DNA from: an uncultured Clostridia bacterium
GTDB lineage: Bacteria; Bacillota; Clostridia; Christensenellales; Borkfalkiaceae
Assembly: GCA_934271245.1 (NCBI GenBank)
Contig: CAKQQY010000002.1
Span: 1-64,000 of the forward strand
Length of the DNA: 64,000 bases
Direction of reading: 5' to 3'
Shown here: one piece after another, positions 36,655-46,198 of the stretch
How positions within the stretch are numbered: position 1 is the first letter of the stretch
Layout of the letters: each line of letters begins with the position of its first letter
Translations under genes and position numbers: made by a program
Notes under the pieces: model-generated
The model's database searches: none
Told to the model about the DNA's origin: nothing
The model's input: the letters and a program-made list of their open reading frames with translations, nothing else

Positions 36655-36710
36655 TGAAAAACCGCCTTCGGGTTTAGTTAAATCCGAAGGCGGTTTGTTT
36701 TTTATTTATA
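36655..36710. terminator. Bidirectional terminator between glyS and a convergent gene
   Basis: A 17-bp stem (core AAACCGCCTTCGG at 36659-36671 with CCGAAGGCGGTTT at 36684-36696) is capped by an AGTT loop, with T-rich sequence following on the plus strand. Confidence 0.9.
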
Positions 36711-37496
36711 TATTTTTGCTATTACGTTGTTTACGTAATCGAGCGAATCGAACAATTCGGAATACTCTTTATAGTCGTTTTTATAAACTTCGAGTATCGC
36801 CGCGCCGTCGAAACCAACGTCGCGAAGTCTCGTAAACAGGTCGTAAAAATCGGTTATTCCTTTACCCGGCATACACATTTTACCGTTTTCGTCTATATCG
36901 GAAAGATGTACCGTTACGATATCTTTACCCATTTCCTTAATATATTCGGCGTAAGGAATTCCGCTTTGCCGCGCCTGCTTGACATCGAGAACGCCTTTCA
37001 GTTTTTCAAACCGCTTTTTTACCTCGGTGAAAAAGCCTATAAAGTTGTAATACGCCCAGTGTACGTTTTCGTAACACAACGTTACTCCGTGACGGTTACA
37101 CGTTTCGCTTATCTTTCGGGTTATATCCGCGATTCTGTCGTAATCCAAAACGTACGGCGTTTTTTTGTATCTCGCAATCCCGTGAAAAGTATAGTATTTC
37201 GCTCCGAATTCTTCCGCTGCCGCCATTGCCGAGTCGAGAATCTTAAAAGAATCTTCTCTGGCTCTGTCGCCTATACTGTAAAGTTGCGGTTCGTATTGCG
37301 TCGTTAAAACGTGTACCGAGTGAATTTCGGTATTTTTGTTTACGCCTTTTAATACCCTTCCGTACTCCGCGTTATATTCGCAGAACGATTCCAAAAACAC
37401 TTCCGCGGTTTCTACTTTGTTGTCGCTTAAAAATGCAAGCGCGTCTTCGGTGTTCATTCTGCCGAACAGCGACGCCGTGGATATCCCCGTTTTCAT
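36702..37496 (-). CDS. Sugar-phosphate isomerase/epimerase-like TIM-barrel protein
   Basis: The 264-residue protein belongs to the xylose isomerase-like/AP endonuclease 2 barrel family (pattern KTGISTASLFGRMN at the start, then HSVHVLTTQYEP, YYTFHGIARY, LCYENVHWAY, GVLDVKQARQSG, VTVHLSDIDENG and a closing GAAILEVYKNDYKE). The conserved Glu, Asp, His and Glu at strand ends are those that bind a divalent metal. The substrate is unknown. It is the last gene of the dnaB-to-clpC run, starting one base after hpf. Confidence 0.85.
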   Translation of the reverse strand: MKTGISTASLFGRMNTEDALAFLSDNKVETAEVFLESFCEYNAEYGRVLKGVNKNTEIHSVHVLTTQYEPQLYSIGDRAREDSFKILDSAMAAAEEFGAKYYTFHGIARYKKTPYVLDYDRIADITRKISETCNRHGVTLCYENVHWAYYNFIGFFTEVKKRFEKLKGVLDVKQARQSGIPYAEYIKEMGKDIVTVHLSDIDENGKMCMPGKGITDFYDLFTRLRDVGFDGAAILEVYKNDYKEYSELFDSLDYVNNVIAKIYK

Positions 37497-37497
37497 T

Positions 37498-38031
37498 TTA
37501 ATAAATCGGTTCTATTAAACCTAAATCTCCGTCGTTTCTTCTGTATAATAATTTTACGTTACCCGTTTTAAGGTCTGAAAACAAATAGAAAGAGTGGTCT
37601 AAAAGTTCCATTTCTTCTATCGCTTCGTTCACCGTCATCGGGGTAAGTTTAAATCCCTTTTCTTTTACGATTTCGCCGCCTTTTCTTTCCCATCTGCCGT
37701 CGGTATCGAACAAAGACGTTTCGCCGTAAGCGGATACTTTATGGCTCTTATCGAATCTCGTACGGTGTTTTCTTATCTGCCCTTCTATTTTAGGCAGAAC
37801 CACGTCGAGATTGTCGTAAAAGTTGTCGCCGGACGCCGTCGCCCGTACGAATTTCCCGCCGTATTCCAGCATTATTTCGGTTACGAATGAAGTACCTTCT
37901 TTTTTAAGAGTGATTTTCGCTTCTCCTTCTTCTTTACCGAAGTACTTGTCGAGTTTGGAAACCTTTTGAGAGGTAATTTCCTTCAACTTGTCGTTAGCCG
38001 CGCAATTTTTGCATACTAAATTTATTTTCAT
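37498..38031 (-). CDS. hpf: Ribosome hibernation promoting factor, long form
   Basis: The 177-residue protein has the two domains of long HPF: an N-terminal S30AE/YfiA domain of about 100 residues that blocks the ribosomal A and P sites, and a C-terminal dimerisation domain (LLDHSFYLFSDLKTGNVKLL and YRRNDGDLGLIEP) that joins two 70S particles into a 100S dimer. AAGGAGGGG lies just before the ATG. It is separated from clpC by 66 bases, so an additional promoter is possible there, although I see no clear one. In Firmicutes hpf is stress-induced, which suits its place behind clpC. Confidence 0.95.
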   Translation of the reverse strand: MKINLVCKNCAANDKLKEITSQKVSKLDKYFGKEEGEAKITLKKEGTSFVTEIMLEYGGKFVRATASGDNFYDNLDVVLPKIEGQIRKHRTRFDKSHKVSAYGETSLFDTDGRWERKGGEIVKEKGFKLTPMTVNEAIEEMELLDHSFYLFSDLKTGNVKLLYRRNDGDLGLIEPIY

Positions 38032-38097
38032 AATTTCCCCTCCTTACATATTATTACGCTTTCTTAAAGAAAAATTCCTTTTTTTTCGGTTACGGAT

Positions 38098-40566
38098 TTA
38101 TGACTTTCTGAAAGAAAATTCTCCGTCTATTTCGTCAACCGTTATCGAAGAATTTTCAACTAAATTGCCCTTTAATATTTCTTCGGACAATCTGTCTTCT
38201 ATATTTCTTTGAATAACTCTTTTAAGCGGTCTTGCGCCGTACTGTTCGTCGTAACCTTTTTCGATTATAAGGTCCATGGCAAGGTCGGTAACGTAAAGTT
38301 TTACCCCCATAACCGCAAGGCGTTTTCTTAAACTTCCCAAAAGCAATCCCGCAATTTTAGCAGTTTCTTCTTTAGTTAAATTTCTGAACACGATAATGTC
38401 GTCGATACGGTTTAGAAATTCGGGGCGGAACTTTTCTTTCAGCGCTTCCATATACCTGTCGCACATATCGTCGTATCTGTCGGGACTGCCGGAAAAGCCC
38501 AGCGCTTTCGTTCGTTGAATTTCCGACGCGCCGACGTTCGACGTCATAATAATTATGGCGTTCTTAAAACTTACCGTTCTTCCTTTACTGTCGGTAAGTC
38601 TGCCGTCGTCTAAAATCTGCAACATAAGATTAAACACGTCCGGGTGCGCTTTTTCTATTTCGTCGAACAATACCACGGAATAAGGTTTTCTTCTCACCTT
38701 TTCGGTAAGTTGACCCGCTTCGTCGAACCCGACGTATCCGGGAGGCGCTCCGACGAGTTTCGCCACCGAATGTTTTTCCATATATTCGCTCATATCTATA
38801 CGGATAAGAGCGTTTTCGTCGCCGAACACGGTTTCGGCAAGCGCTTTCGAAAGTTCCGTTTTACCTACGCCGGTAGGACCTACGAATATAAACGAGCCGA
38901 CGGGTCTGTTCGGGTCTTTAAGCCCCGCTCTTCCGCGCCTTATCGCGTTGGAAACGGCTTTCACCGCCTGATCCTGACCGATTACCCTTTCGTGAAGCAC
39001 CGCTTCTAAATCCAGAAGTTTCTGCGCTTCCGTCTGCGTAAGTTTTGCAACCGGAACACCCGTCCAGTTACTGACGATTTTCGCTATGTCTTCGGGGGTA
39101 ACCTTCAACTTTTCTCTGTTACCCGTATGTTTGCCCGCTTCCGCGCGGATTTCTTCCAGTTCGGAATTAACCCTTTCTATTTCTTTGTTTAATTTAATGG
39201 CTCTTTCGAGATCGTCCCTGCGTTTGGCTTCGTTCTTTTCCGCGTTAAGCCGCGCTAATTCCGCTTCTTTGCTCTTCGCTTCGAAAGGCGAATTGTAACT
39301 GTCAAGACGGACGCGCGAAGCCGCTTCGTCGATTAAGTCTATCGCTTTATCGGGCAGGAATCTATCCGTTATATACCTGTCGGAAAGCGTAACCGCGGCG
39401 ACTACCGCGTCGTCGGGAATACTAACGCCGTGGTGCGATTCGTATTTATCTCTTAACCCTTTTAATATTTCTACCGTTTCGTCGGTACTCGGCGCTTCGA
39501 CTATAACGGGTTGGAATCTCCTTTCCAAAGCCGCGTCTTTTTCGATATACTTTCTGTATTCGTCGATGGTGGTCGCGCCGATCGTCTGCAATTCCCCGCG
39601 GGAAAGCATCGGTTTTAAGATGTTCGCCGCATCCATATTGCCTTCGCCGGTACTGCCCGCGCCGACGATATTATGAATTTCGTCTATAAACAATATAATA
39701 TTGCCGTTGGATTTTACGAAATCTATGGCTTTTTTAAGCCTTTCTTCGAAGTCGCCGCGATATCTCGCGCCGGCTATCATTCCCGCGATATCCAGCGAGA
39801 ACACTATTTTATCGCTTAAAAGTTCGGGAACGGCGCCTTTCACTATCGCCTGCGCAAGCCCTTCCACGACCGCGCTTTTACCTACGCCCGGTTCGCCTAT
39901 TAAAACGGGGTTGTTCTTCGTTCTTCTCGAAAGTATCTGAATAACTCTGTCGATTTCTTTCTTTCTGCCGATAACGGGGTCGAGTTTTCCTTCTCTCGCC
40001 AGTTTATTGAGATTGACGCCGAACTTGCCGAGTTCGCCGAGATCTTCTTCGCCGACGTCCTGCCGTTTTCCGTTTTTTATATCTTCGTAATCGGATTCTT
40101 CGTAGTCGCCGTCGTCGTAACCGTTTTCGTCCATACCGCCGAACAACGCCCCCGATAAATCGTCTTTTAATTTATCTACGTTTACACCCATAGAACGAAG
40201 TATTACCGTTCCGAGACTTTCCGCTTTGTTTAACAGCGCCAAAAGCAAATGCTCGGTGCCGACGAAACCCGAACGGGCTTTTAACGATACGTCTATGGAA
40301 TCTTCTAAAATTCGTTTGGTGGTGGGCGTAAATCTTCTGCCCGGCAAAATAACGGTGGGGTCTATGCTCTTTTTAAAGTAAACCATAAATCTCTCGTTAT
40401 CCGCTCCGTATTCGCGCAAAATCGGCGCGGATCTGCCGTCTTCGGTGTTCATAAGCCCGAACAAAACGTGTTCGCTGCCTATGTATCCGCACCCGTAGTT
40501 ATCCGCGAGAGAAGTCGCTATATCCAGAACCTGATTGACGCTGTTGGAAAAAGTTTCGTAGTACAT
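38098..40566 (-). CDS. clpC: ClpC AAA+ unfoldase
   Basis: The 822-residue class I Clp ATPase unfolds proteins for ClpP. The N-domain has two repeats containing YIGSEH and FVGTEH. The glutamates Glu32 and Glu105 match the two phospho-arginine docking residues described for Bacillus ClpC. Walker A GEPGVGKS is at 224-231 and the second GPTGVGKTE near 565; between them is the middle coiled coil that recruits adaptors such as McsB and MecA. An acidic linker at 146-166 is notable. It begins four bases after mcsB. The cluster has no ctsR gene, unlike the Bacillus operon. Confidence 0.97.
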   Translation of the reverse strand: MYYETFSNSVNQVLDIATSLADNYGCGYIGSEHVLFGLMNTEDGRSAPILREYGADNERFMVYFKKSIDPTVILPGRRFTPTTKRILEDSIDVSLKARSGFVGTEHLLLALLNKAESLGTVILRSMGVNVDKLKDDLSGALFGGMDENGYDDGDYEESDYEDIKNGKRQDVGEEDLGELGKFGVNLNKLAREGKLDPVIGRKKEIDRVIQILSRRTKNNPVLIGEPGVGKSAVVEGLAQAIVKGAVPELLSDKIVFSLDIAGMIAGARYRGDFEERLKKAIDFVKSNGNIILFIDEIHNIVGAGSTGEGNMDAANILKPMLSRGELQTIGATTIDEYRKYIEKDAALERRFQPVIVEAPSTDETVEILKGLRDKYESHHGVSIPDDAVVAAVTLSDRYITDRFLPDKAIDLIDEAASRVRLDSYNSPFEAKSKEAELARLNAEKNEAKRRDDLERAIKLNKEIERVNSELEEIRAEAGKHTGNREKLKVTPEDIAKIVSNWTGVPVAKLTQTEAQKLLDLEAVLHERVIGQDQAVKAVSNAIRRGRAGLKDPNRPVGSFIFVGPTGVGKTELSKALAETVFGDENALIRIDMSEYMEKHSVAKLVGAPPGYVGFDEAGQLTEKVRRKPYSVVLFDEIEKAHPDVFNLMLQILDDGRLTDSKGRTVSFKNAIIIMTSNVGASEIQRTKALGFSGSPDRYDDMCDRYMEALKEKFRPEFLNRIDDIIVFRNLTKEETAKIAGLLLGSLRKRLAVMGVKLYVTDLAMDLIIEKGYDEQYGARPLKRVIQRNIEDRLSEEILKGNLVENSSITVDEIDGEFSFRKS

Positions 40567-40570
40567 TTCC

Positions 40571-41584
40571 CTACTCCTTAAGTAAAGTCAGTTCTTTGCC
40601 GACCGTTTCCGCGCGATAAAGTTTCTCGTCCGTTTCGGTCAGTTTTCTTCCGTATTCCACACATAAATTATACGGTCTTACCTTGATTATAAGGTCGTCT
40701 ATTTTATCTATGTCGTTTATGGGTAAAAGACCCAGTATCGCGCCGATTTTAACCTGCGCGGTGTATTTTAAAAATTCGTTATAGTCTAAAAGCACGGCGT
40801 TGGTAAGAATTCCGTACGCTTTTTTAGCCTTATCCATAACGTTAAGTTGCTTCTTTCCGCCGTACAGTTTATCTTCCACCGCGCGTTCCGCTTCGCATAT
40901 ACGCAAAACGGCGTTGTTCACGCTGTCTAAAATGTCGCGTTCGGTAACGCCTAAAGTTACTTCGTTACTTATCTGATAAACGTAACCTTCCCCGTCGCTT
41001 CCTTCGCCGTAAAGCCCCCTTACGGTAAGACCTAATCTGTCCATTTCGGCAACGAGATCGTTCATTTTTCCGCTTTCGGTGAGCGCGGGCAAAAACATCA
41101 TGACCGACGCCCTTAACCCCGTGCCGAGATTAGTCGTACACGCCGTTAAAAAGCCTAAATCTTTATCGAAAGCGATATCGGTATTTTTACATATTTCGTC
41201 GTCGATACGGTCGAGTTTATCGTAAACTTCGTAAAGGCAAAGCCCTTTTTTGAAACACTGTTCCCGTAAAACGTCTTCTTCGCCTATCATAACCGAAACG
41301 CCTTCGTTTTCGTCGATAAGCGCTGCGCCCGCGGGGTTTTTCATCAGTCTTGAACTGATTAAATGCTTCTCTTTCATACTCTCCGCGCGTTCTTCCGACA
41401 GTTCCGCCATGCGGTACAAATCGAAAGAGCCGAAATTCACGAGAGAACGACTGACGTTTTTGATGATTTCTTCCGACAAATCCATATCGGTAAGAGAAAA
41501 GGGCGCGCCGTAAACGTTTCTCGCAAGGCGAATTCTCGTCATTATGATGTTACCTGTTAAAACTTCCGTTTCGGGCGTTTTCAT
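40571..41584 (-). CDS. mcsB: Protein-arginine kinase McsB
   Basis: The 337-residue enzyme is related to phosphagen kinases and phosphorylates arginines on proteins, marking them for ClpC. Key family segments are IIMTRIRLARNV near the start, the GEEDVLREQ loop with the catalytic glutamate, and the TTNLGTGLRASV motif around the reactive cysteine (ACTTN). It overlaps mcsA by four bases and is followed by clpC after four bases. It is somewhat shorter than the Bacillus protein of about 363 residues, mainly toward the C-terminus. Confidence 0.95.
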   Translation of the reverse strand: MKTPETEVLTGNIIMTRIRLARNVYGAPFSLTDMDLSEEIIKNVSRSLVNFGSFDLYRMAELSEERAESMKEKHLISSRLMKNPAGAALIDENEGVSVMIGEEDVLREQCFKKGLCLYEVYDKLDRIDDEICKNTDIAFDKDLGFLTACTTNLGTGLRASVMMFLPALTESGKMNDLVAEMDRLGLTVRGLYGEGSDGEGYVYQISNEVTLGVTERDILDSVNNAVLRICEAERAVEDKLYGGKKQLNVMDKAKKAYGILTNAVLLDYNEFLKYTAQVKIGAILGLLPINDIDKIDDLIIKVRPYNLCVEYGRKLTETDEKLYRAETVGKELTLLKE

Positions 41585-41898
41585 AACAACCTTCTCCTTT
41601 TAAGTTCTTCGGCAACGCAGGAAAGTTCCCTTTCTATAAAAGATAGTTCCGCGATATTGCCCGAAAGTTTCGCTTTTCTCTTTCTTTCGAGCAGATTATC
41701 GTAATTATCCAAAAGAGCGCCGTCTTCTTCGGAAAGCGGCGGCGTTTTGCCCATATGTACGGTCGACCCCTGAATACTCTTTATAGAAGATTCTATGTCT
41801 TTTTTGAAATACGAATAACAGTCGGGACAACCGAGATATCCCGTTTTATAATAAACGGACAGTTTTGCTCCGCAAACGGGACAAATTTTTTCGTTCAT
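41581..41898 (-). CDS. mcsA: McsA-like activator of McsB, short form with one zinc site
   Basis: The 105-residue protein corresponds to the second half of Bacillus McsA. One four-cysteine zinc site is present (CPVCGAKLSVYYKTGYLGCP and DCY), followed by YFKKDIESSIKSIQG and a C-terminal UVR-type coiled coil with LLERKRKAKLSG and LSFIERELSC. Bacillus McsA has about 185 residues and a first zinc domain that is missing here. McsA stimulates McsB kinase activity. The start follows the galU stop by three bases and the stop overlaps mcsB. The reduced form is probably normal for this lineage, not a broken gene, because frame and signals are intact. Confidence 0.85.
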   Translation of the reverse strand: MNEKICPVCGAKLSVYYKTGYLGCPDCYSYFKKDIESSIKSIQGSTVHMGKTPPLSEEDGALLDNYDNLLERKRKAKLSGNIAELSFIERELSCVAEELKRRRLL

Positions 41899-41901
41899 AA
41901 A

Positions 41902-42777
41902 TTATAATTTTTCCGCAAGTGTTTTTATAAGTTCTTTCGTTTGTTCTTTTAACGCGTCGTTTCTAAGCGCCAGTTCGACGTTGGCTTTAACGTATCCGAA
42001 TTTATCGCCCACGTCGTAACGGTCGTCGCTGAAACCGTAACCTAAAAGTTCGCCGTTTTCCGCTAACGATTCGAGCGCGTCGGTAAAGTATATTTCGTTA
42101 TTTTTTACGGTGAGATTTTCAAGCATTCCGAAAACCTTGCCGTCCATAGCGTATCTGCCCACGATGGCGTAGTTTGAAAGCGCTTCGGAAAGCGGCGGTT
42201 TTTCCACGATTCCGTTTATCGAAAAATATTCGCCGAAATCTTCGCCGACGCCCATATTGCCGTATTTGCTTACGTCGTCGCCGAAAACTTCCATTGCCGC
42301 GATTGCGCTTTTACCCGTCTTTTCGTAAATATCTATAAGATTTTTTATACAGGATTTTTCGCCGTCTTTTTTCAAAAGAAGTTCGTCGCCGAGAAGAAGA
42401 GCGAAAGGTTCGTCTTTAACGAAGGGTCTTGCGCACATAACGGCGCCCGCAAGACCGTTCGGTATATTTTGTTCCACAAAAGTTATATTATATTTTTGCG
42501 TCTGTCTCTCTATGTTGTAAAGTTCGGTTTTTCCGTCTTCGAGAAGTCTTTTTTCAAGTTCCGGAGCCGCCCCGAAATGCCTTTTTATAATATCCGACCC
42601 CGGGGCTATAACGATTATTATATCGTTAATTCCGGCTTCGGAAAGTTCTTCGGCTATGTACTGAATGGTCGGCTTATCTATTACCGAAAGCATAGGTTTC
42701 GGAATAGCCTTGGTTATGGGCAGAAATCTCGTTCCGAGTCCTGCCGCGGGTATTACCGCTTTGGTTATTTTTTTCAT
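41902..42777 (-). CDS. galU: UTP-glucose-1-phosphate uridylyltransferase
   Basis: The 291-residue enzyme makes UDP-glucose for glycans and lipids. It opens with the nucleotidyltransferase signature AAGLGTRFLPITKAIPKPML, followed by QYIAEELSEAGI and FVEQNIPNGLAGAV, and has the conserved LLGDE segment with the metal-binding aspartate. The ATG at 42777 is preceded by AAGGGGG; a longer reading would overlap rpiB and lacks a ribosome-binding site. It lies between rpiB and mcsA in a tightly packed run. Confidence 0.94.
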   Translation of the reverse strand: MKKITKAVIPAAGLGTRFLPITKAIPKPMLSVIDKPTIQYIAEELSEAGINDIIIVIAPGSDIIKRHFGAAPELEKRLLEDGKTELYNIERQTQKYNITFVEQNIPNGLAGAVMCARPFVKDEPFALLLGDELLLKKDGEKSCIKNLIDIYEKTGKSAIAAMEVFGDDVSKYGNMGVGEDFGEYFSINGIVEKPPLSEALSNYAIVGRYAMDGKVFGMLENLTVKNNEIYFTDALESLAENGELLGYGFSDDRYDVGDKFGYVKANVELALRNDALKEQTKELIKTLAEKL

Positions 42778-42799
42778 ATTTTCCCCCTTAAAAAGAAAA

Positions 42800-43252
42800 T
42801 TATCTGAAATTATTTTCTTCAAGCGTTTTTATTTTGTTTATTCTTCTTATATGTTTTTCTTCGCCCGAAAAGGGTGTATAAATAAACGCTTTGACTATCT
42901 CTTCCATAATTCCCGCGCCGATTACCCTTTCGCCGAAAGAAAGCACGTTAGCGTCGTTATGTTCTCTCGTCATTTTCGCCGAGAACACGTCGTGACAATG
43001 CCCGCATCTTATCCCTTTTATTTTATTCGCGACGATACTCATACCGATACCCGTTCCGCATATCAATATGCCGAAATCCGCTTCTTTTTTTACGACCGCT
43101 TCGCAAACGGGCAAAGCGTAATCGTTATAATCTACCGAATTCGTATCGTAGCAGCCGAAATCGACGTATTCCACGTTTTCTTTTTCGAGAATCTTTTTAA
43201 GCGCGGTTTTAAGATTAAACCCGCCGTGGTCGCAACCTATCGCAATCTTCAT
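42800..43252 (-). CDS. rpiB: Ribose-5-phosphate isomerase B
   Basis: The 150-residue enzyme interconverts ribose-5- and ribulose-5-phosphate. It begins MKIAIGCDHGGFNLK, has the active-site cysteine in ILICGTGIGMS and the HCHDVFSAKMTREHNDANVL block of RpiB. GGTGAT precedes the ATG at 43252; the longer reading from 43306 is not supported. Together with tsaC and the YwlE-like gene it keeps the order known from the Bacillus ywlC-ywlE-ywlF region. Confidence 0.94.
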   Translation of the reverse strand: MKIAIGCDHGGFNLKTALKKILEKENVEYVDFGCYDTNSVDYNDYALPVCEAVVKKEADFGILICGTGIGMSIVANKIKGIRCGHCHDVFSAKMTREHNDANVLSFGERVIGAGIMEEIVKAFIYTPFSGEEKHIRRINKIKTLEENNFR

Positions 43253-43266
43253 TCTATCACCTTGAA

Positions 43267-43701
43267 TTATAAAAATTTTACTATTCTCTCCGTTATCGTG
43301 TCGCACAGTTTTTCTATCTGCGAAGAAGTTTCTATATACGTTTTTATATCCTGTCCGTAAGGGTCGGATACGTCGCTTCCGATAATTTCTTTCGCCGAAC
43401 AGACGTGGTTAAACCCTTTTAAGCATTCTTTATGCTTTTCCGTCATACAGATAACGAGATCGCTTTTTTCTATCATATCTTCCGTCAGCGGCTTTGCTTT
43501 GAAAGAGTAACTTTTAAGTCCCATAAGTTTTAACGCCGCCGCGGAATTTTTGCTTATTTTATGCCCTTCTTCCGCCATAAGTCCGGCGCTCGAAACCCTG
43601 ACGTTTTTAACGCCCGCTTCCTTTAATTTGGACTTTAGTATTATTTCCGCCATAGGACTGCGACAGGTGTTCCCCGTGCATACGAAAAGTATTCTTTTCA
43701 T
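43267..43701 (-). CDS. ywlE: Low-molecular-weight phosphatase, probable protein-arginine phosphatase (YwlE-like)
   Basis: The 144-residue protein has the low-molecular-weight phosphatase loop CTGNTCRSPM at 8-17 and a late DPYGQ with the general-acid aspartate. The threonine in the loop (Thr12) matches Thr11 of YwlE, the residue that favours phospho-arginine over phospho-tyrosine. The neighbours strengthen this: McsA, McsB and ClpC, the other parts of the protein-arginine phosphorylation system, are encoded on the same strand within 6 kb. Tyrosine phosphatase activity on a polysaccharide kinase is the alternative. Confidence 0.82.
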   Translation of the reverse strand: MKRILFVCTGNTCRSPMAEIILKSKLKEAGVKNVRVSSAGLMAEEGHKISKNSAAALKLMGLKSYSFKAKPLTEDMIEKSDLVICMTEKHKECLKGFNHVCSAKEIIGSDVSDPYGQDIKTYIETSSQIEKLCDTITERIVKFL

Positions 43702-43708
43702 TTTATCG

Positions 43709-44698
43709 TTAACCGCAGGATTTTCTTAATCTGTTCATTATTCCGAGATAGACGCCGTCTTCTCTCGGCATAGCGATGGCGATTATTATATCCGCTTCGG
43801 TTTCTCCTTCCAAAAGTTTATCGTAAAGGTTAGAAGCGATTTCTTCACCCGTGTTTCCGAGTTTCAGTACGTTTTTGCCCTTGAAATGCTCGTCGAGATA
43901 ATCGGCGCACATAATATAAGGTCTTTTGCCGGCGGCTATTTGTTCGTCGTACAGTCGGTTTGCTTTATCCAACTCGTTTTCGGCAAACAAAGCCGTTTCG
44001 CAACGCGGTCTGTAATGGCGGTATTTCACCCCGGGGGAACGCACTCTGTCCCCTTCTTTATGTTCGGCTATTTCGCACGCGCCGACCACCTTTTCCACCA
44101 TTTCCCTGGTAACAAGACCCGCCCTTAATATACGCGGAACTTTTCCCGTTACGTCGAGAACGGTGCTTTCTATTCCGCCCGTACATTTTCCGCCGTCTAA
44201 AATAAGCGGAATTTTACCGTTCAAGTCGTTATAAACGTGCATGGCGGTCACGGGACTCGTGTGCTTCGAAAGGTTCGCGCTCGGCGCGACTATCGGCATA
44301 TCCACCGCCGCCAGGAGTTTTTGGCACCCTTTATGCGAAGGCATTCTTACGGCGAGAGTTTCGCCGCCGCAGACGGCTTCTTTGCAGATAACGCCTTTAC
44401 TGTCGAACACAAGGGTTAACGGCCCCGGCATATACGCTTCCATTAACTTATAAACGTAGTCGTGACTAACGTAAACGAGTTTGTTTATATCGTAATCTTT
44501 ATGTACGTGAGCGATAAGCGGATTGTCGGACGGTCTGCCTTTTACTTCGTAAATCTTTTTTACCGCTTCGGAATCGGTTCCGACGGCGGCAAGACCGTAA
44601 ACGGTTTCCGTCGGCATGCCGATAAGTCCGCCGTTCAACAATATTTCTTTCGCTTCCGCGACGCTTTCGTCGTCAATTTTTTTTATTATGGTTTCCAT
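43709..44698 (-). CDS. tsaC: Threonylcarbamoyl-AMP synthase, Sua5-type
   Basis: The 329-residue protein makes threonylcarbamoyl-AMP, the first intermediate of the t6A modification next to the anticodon of ANN-decoding tRNAs. The YrdC domain spans about 1-200 (GMPTETVYGLA, KGRPSDNPL, PSANLSKHTSPV), and a C-terminal Sua5 domain follows a linker with SPGVKYRHYRP, which marks the long Sua5 form. It starts five bases after dnaB and ends seven bases before the YwlE-like gene. Confidence 0.95.
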   Translation of the reverse strand: METIIKKIDDESVAEAKEILLNGGLIGMPTETVYGLAAVGTDSEAVKKIYEVKGRPSDNPLIAHVHKDYDINKLVYVSHDYVYKLMEAYMPGPLTLVFDSKGVICKEAVCGGETLAVRMPSHKGCQKLLAAVDMPIVAPSANLSKHTSPVTAMHVYNDLNGKIPLILDGGKCTGGIESTVLDVTGKVPRILRAGLVTREMVEKVVGACEIAEHKEGDRVRSPGVKYRHYRPRCETALFAENELDKANRLYDEQIAAGKRPYIMCADYLDEHFKGKNVLKLGNTGEEIASNLYDKLLEGETEADIIIAIAMPREDGVYLGIMNRLRKSCG

Positions 44699-44703
44699 TT
44701 TAA

Positions 44704-46161
44704 TTAACCGAATATATCGTCGTCGTCATCTTTCGGTTCTTCGGGGAAAGGAACGTTTTCTTCCGTTAAAACGGGCGCTTTCTGTTCCGCCGCGTTCTCG
44801 GTTATTCCTTCCGGTTCGCCGCCTTCGTTTAAGTTGACGAACTTGGTTCTGTCGCCTTCGAAGTACAGTTTTACTATCCCTTGCGGACCGCTTCTGTTCT
44901 TTTCCACGATGATTTCAGCAACGTTTTTCTGTATTTTACCGCTTTCGAGATCTTTTTCGTCCGCGCCTTTATCGGGGCGGTGAATAAACATTACTATGTC
45001 GGCGTCCTGCTCTATAGCCCCCGATTCACGAAGGTCGGCAAGTTGCGGACGACGTTTTTCTTTTTCCGTAGAACGGTTAAGTTGCGAAAGCGCGATGACC
45101 GGTACGCAAAGTTCTTTGGCAAGTATTTTAAGGTTTCTGGATATTTCCGTTATTTCCTGCTGACGGTTGGCGTCTTTTCCGCGTTTTTCCGTACTCATTA
45201 ACTGTATGTAGTCGACAACGACGAGGTCTAACCCGTTTTTACGCTGAATCCTCCTGCACTTGGATATCATTTGCTGCGCCGTGGTGATAGCCGAATCGTC
45301 GATATATATTCTCGCTTCCGCAAGCAACGCTTTGGCTTTGGCGATTTTAAGCCATTCGACTTTGTTCATTATACCCTTGGACGCCCTTTCGTTGCTTACG
45401 TCCGCAACCGAACAAAGCATTCTTTGCGCGAGTTCGTCCCTGCCCATTTCGAGCGAGAATACCGCGCACGAAGCGCCTGCCAAGGCGACGTTTTCCACTA
45501 TGTTCATCGCGAACGAAGTTTTACCGATACCCGGGCGGGCAGCCAAAACGATAAGGTTACTTTTATGTAATCCGTTAAGAAGGTTATCGAGTCCTTTATA
45601 CTGCGTTTTAAGTCCGCGTAAACTTCCTTTATCGTTGGAAAGTTCGTCGAGTTTGTTCATTACATCGGGTAATACTTCACCTATTTTTACAACTTCGCCG
45701 GTATCTTCTTCTCTCGCTATGTCGTAAACGGTTTTTTCGGCAAAAGCAAGCGAACGCTTTTTATCCATACTGGTTTTGCAGTCGGAAATAATCTCGGCAG
45801 ACCCTTTTATAAGCCTGCGGAACATACTGTCCCTTTCAACGATATCGAGATATTTTTTAAAGTTGGCGGTAGACGGCACTATGTCGGTAAGTTCGGTGAT
45901 GTAAGTAATTCCGCCCGAAGTTTCCATTTCGCCCGTTTTTTCCAGCATATCGGAAAGAGTTACCAAATCTATCGGCTGATTCAAACTTACTATTTCTTTC
46001 ATCGCGCCGAAAATGGCTTTATGCGATTCTGCGTAAAAATCGTCGGCGGTAAGTTTGGCAAGTATATCCGTCTGTATGGTGTTATCCATCAATATGCAGC
46101 CGAGAAGCGACTGTTCGGCTTCCAGATTATGCGGCATATCTCCTTTTAAGTCTTTTGCCAT
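44704..46161 (-). CDS. dnaB: Replicative DNA helicase DnaB
   Basis: The 485-residue hexameric helicase unwinds DNA at the replication fork. Its N-terminal domain (HNLEAEQSLLGCIL) is followed by the RecA-like ATPase with Walker A ARPGIGKTS at 208-216, the CAVFSLEM segment, VVVDYIQLM and SQLNRSTEKE. The acidic C-terminal tail ends in four or five aspartates. This is the DnaB-type enzyme called DnaC in Bacillus. It is the first gene of the ten-gene leftward run and has no loader gene beside it. Confidence 0.96.
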   Translation of the reverse strand: MAKDLKGDMPHNLEAEQSLLGCILMDNTIQTDILAKLTADDFYAESHKAIFGAMKEIVSLNQPIDLVTLSDMLEKTGEMETSGGITYITELTDIVPSTANFKKYLDIVERDSMFRRLIKGSAEIISDCKTSMDKKRSLAFAEKTVYDIAREEDTGEVVKIGEVLPDVMNKLDELSNDKGSLRGLKTQYKGLDNLLNGLHKSNLIVLAARPGIGKTSFAMNIVENVALAGASCAVFSLEMGRDELAQRMLCSVADVSNERASKGIMNKVEWLKIAKAKALLAEARIYIDDSAITTAQQMISKCRRIQRKNGLDLVVVDYIQLMSTEKRGKDANRQQEITEISRNLKILAKELCVPVIALSQLNRSTEKEKRRPQLADLRESGAIEQDADIVMFIHRPDKGADEKDLESGKIQKNVAEIIVEKNRSGPQGIVKLYFEGDRTKFVNLNEGGEPEGITENAAEQKAPVLTEENVPFPEEPKDDDDDIFG

Positions 46162-46198
46162 TATAATCTCCTTGTACTTTTTCTTTTATCCTGTCTAT

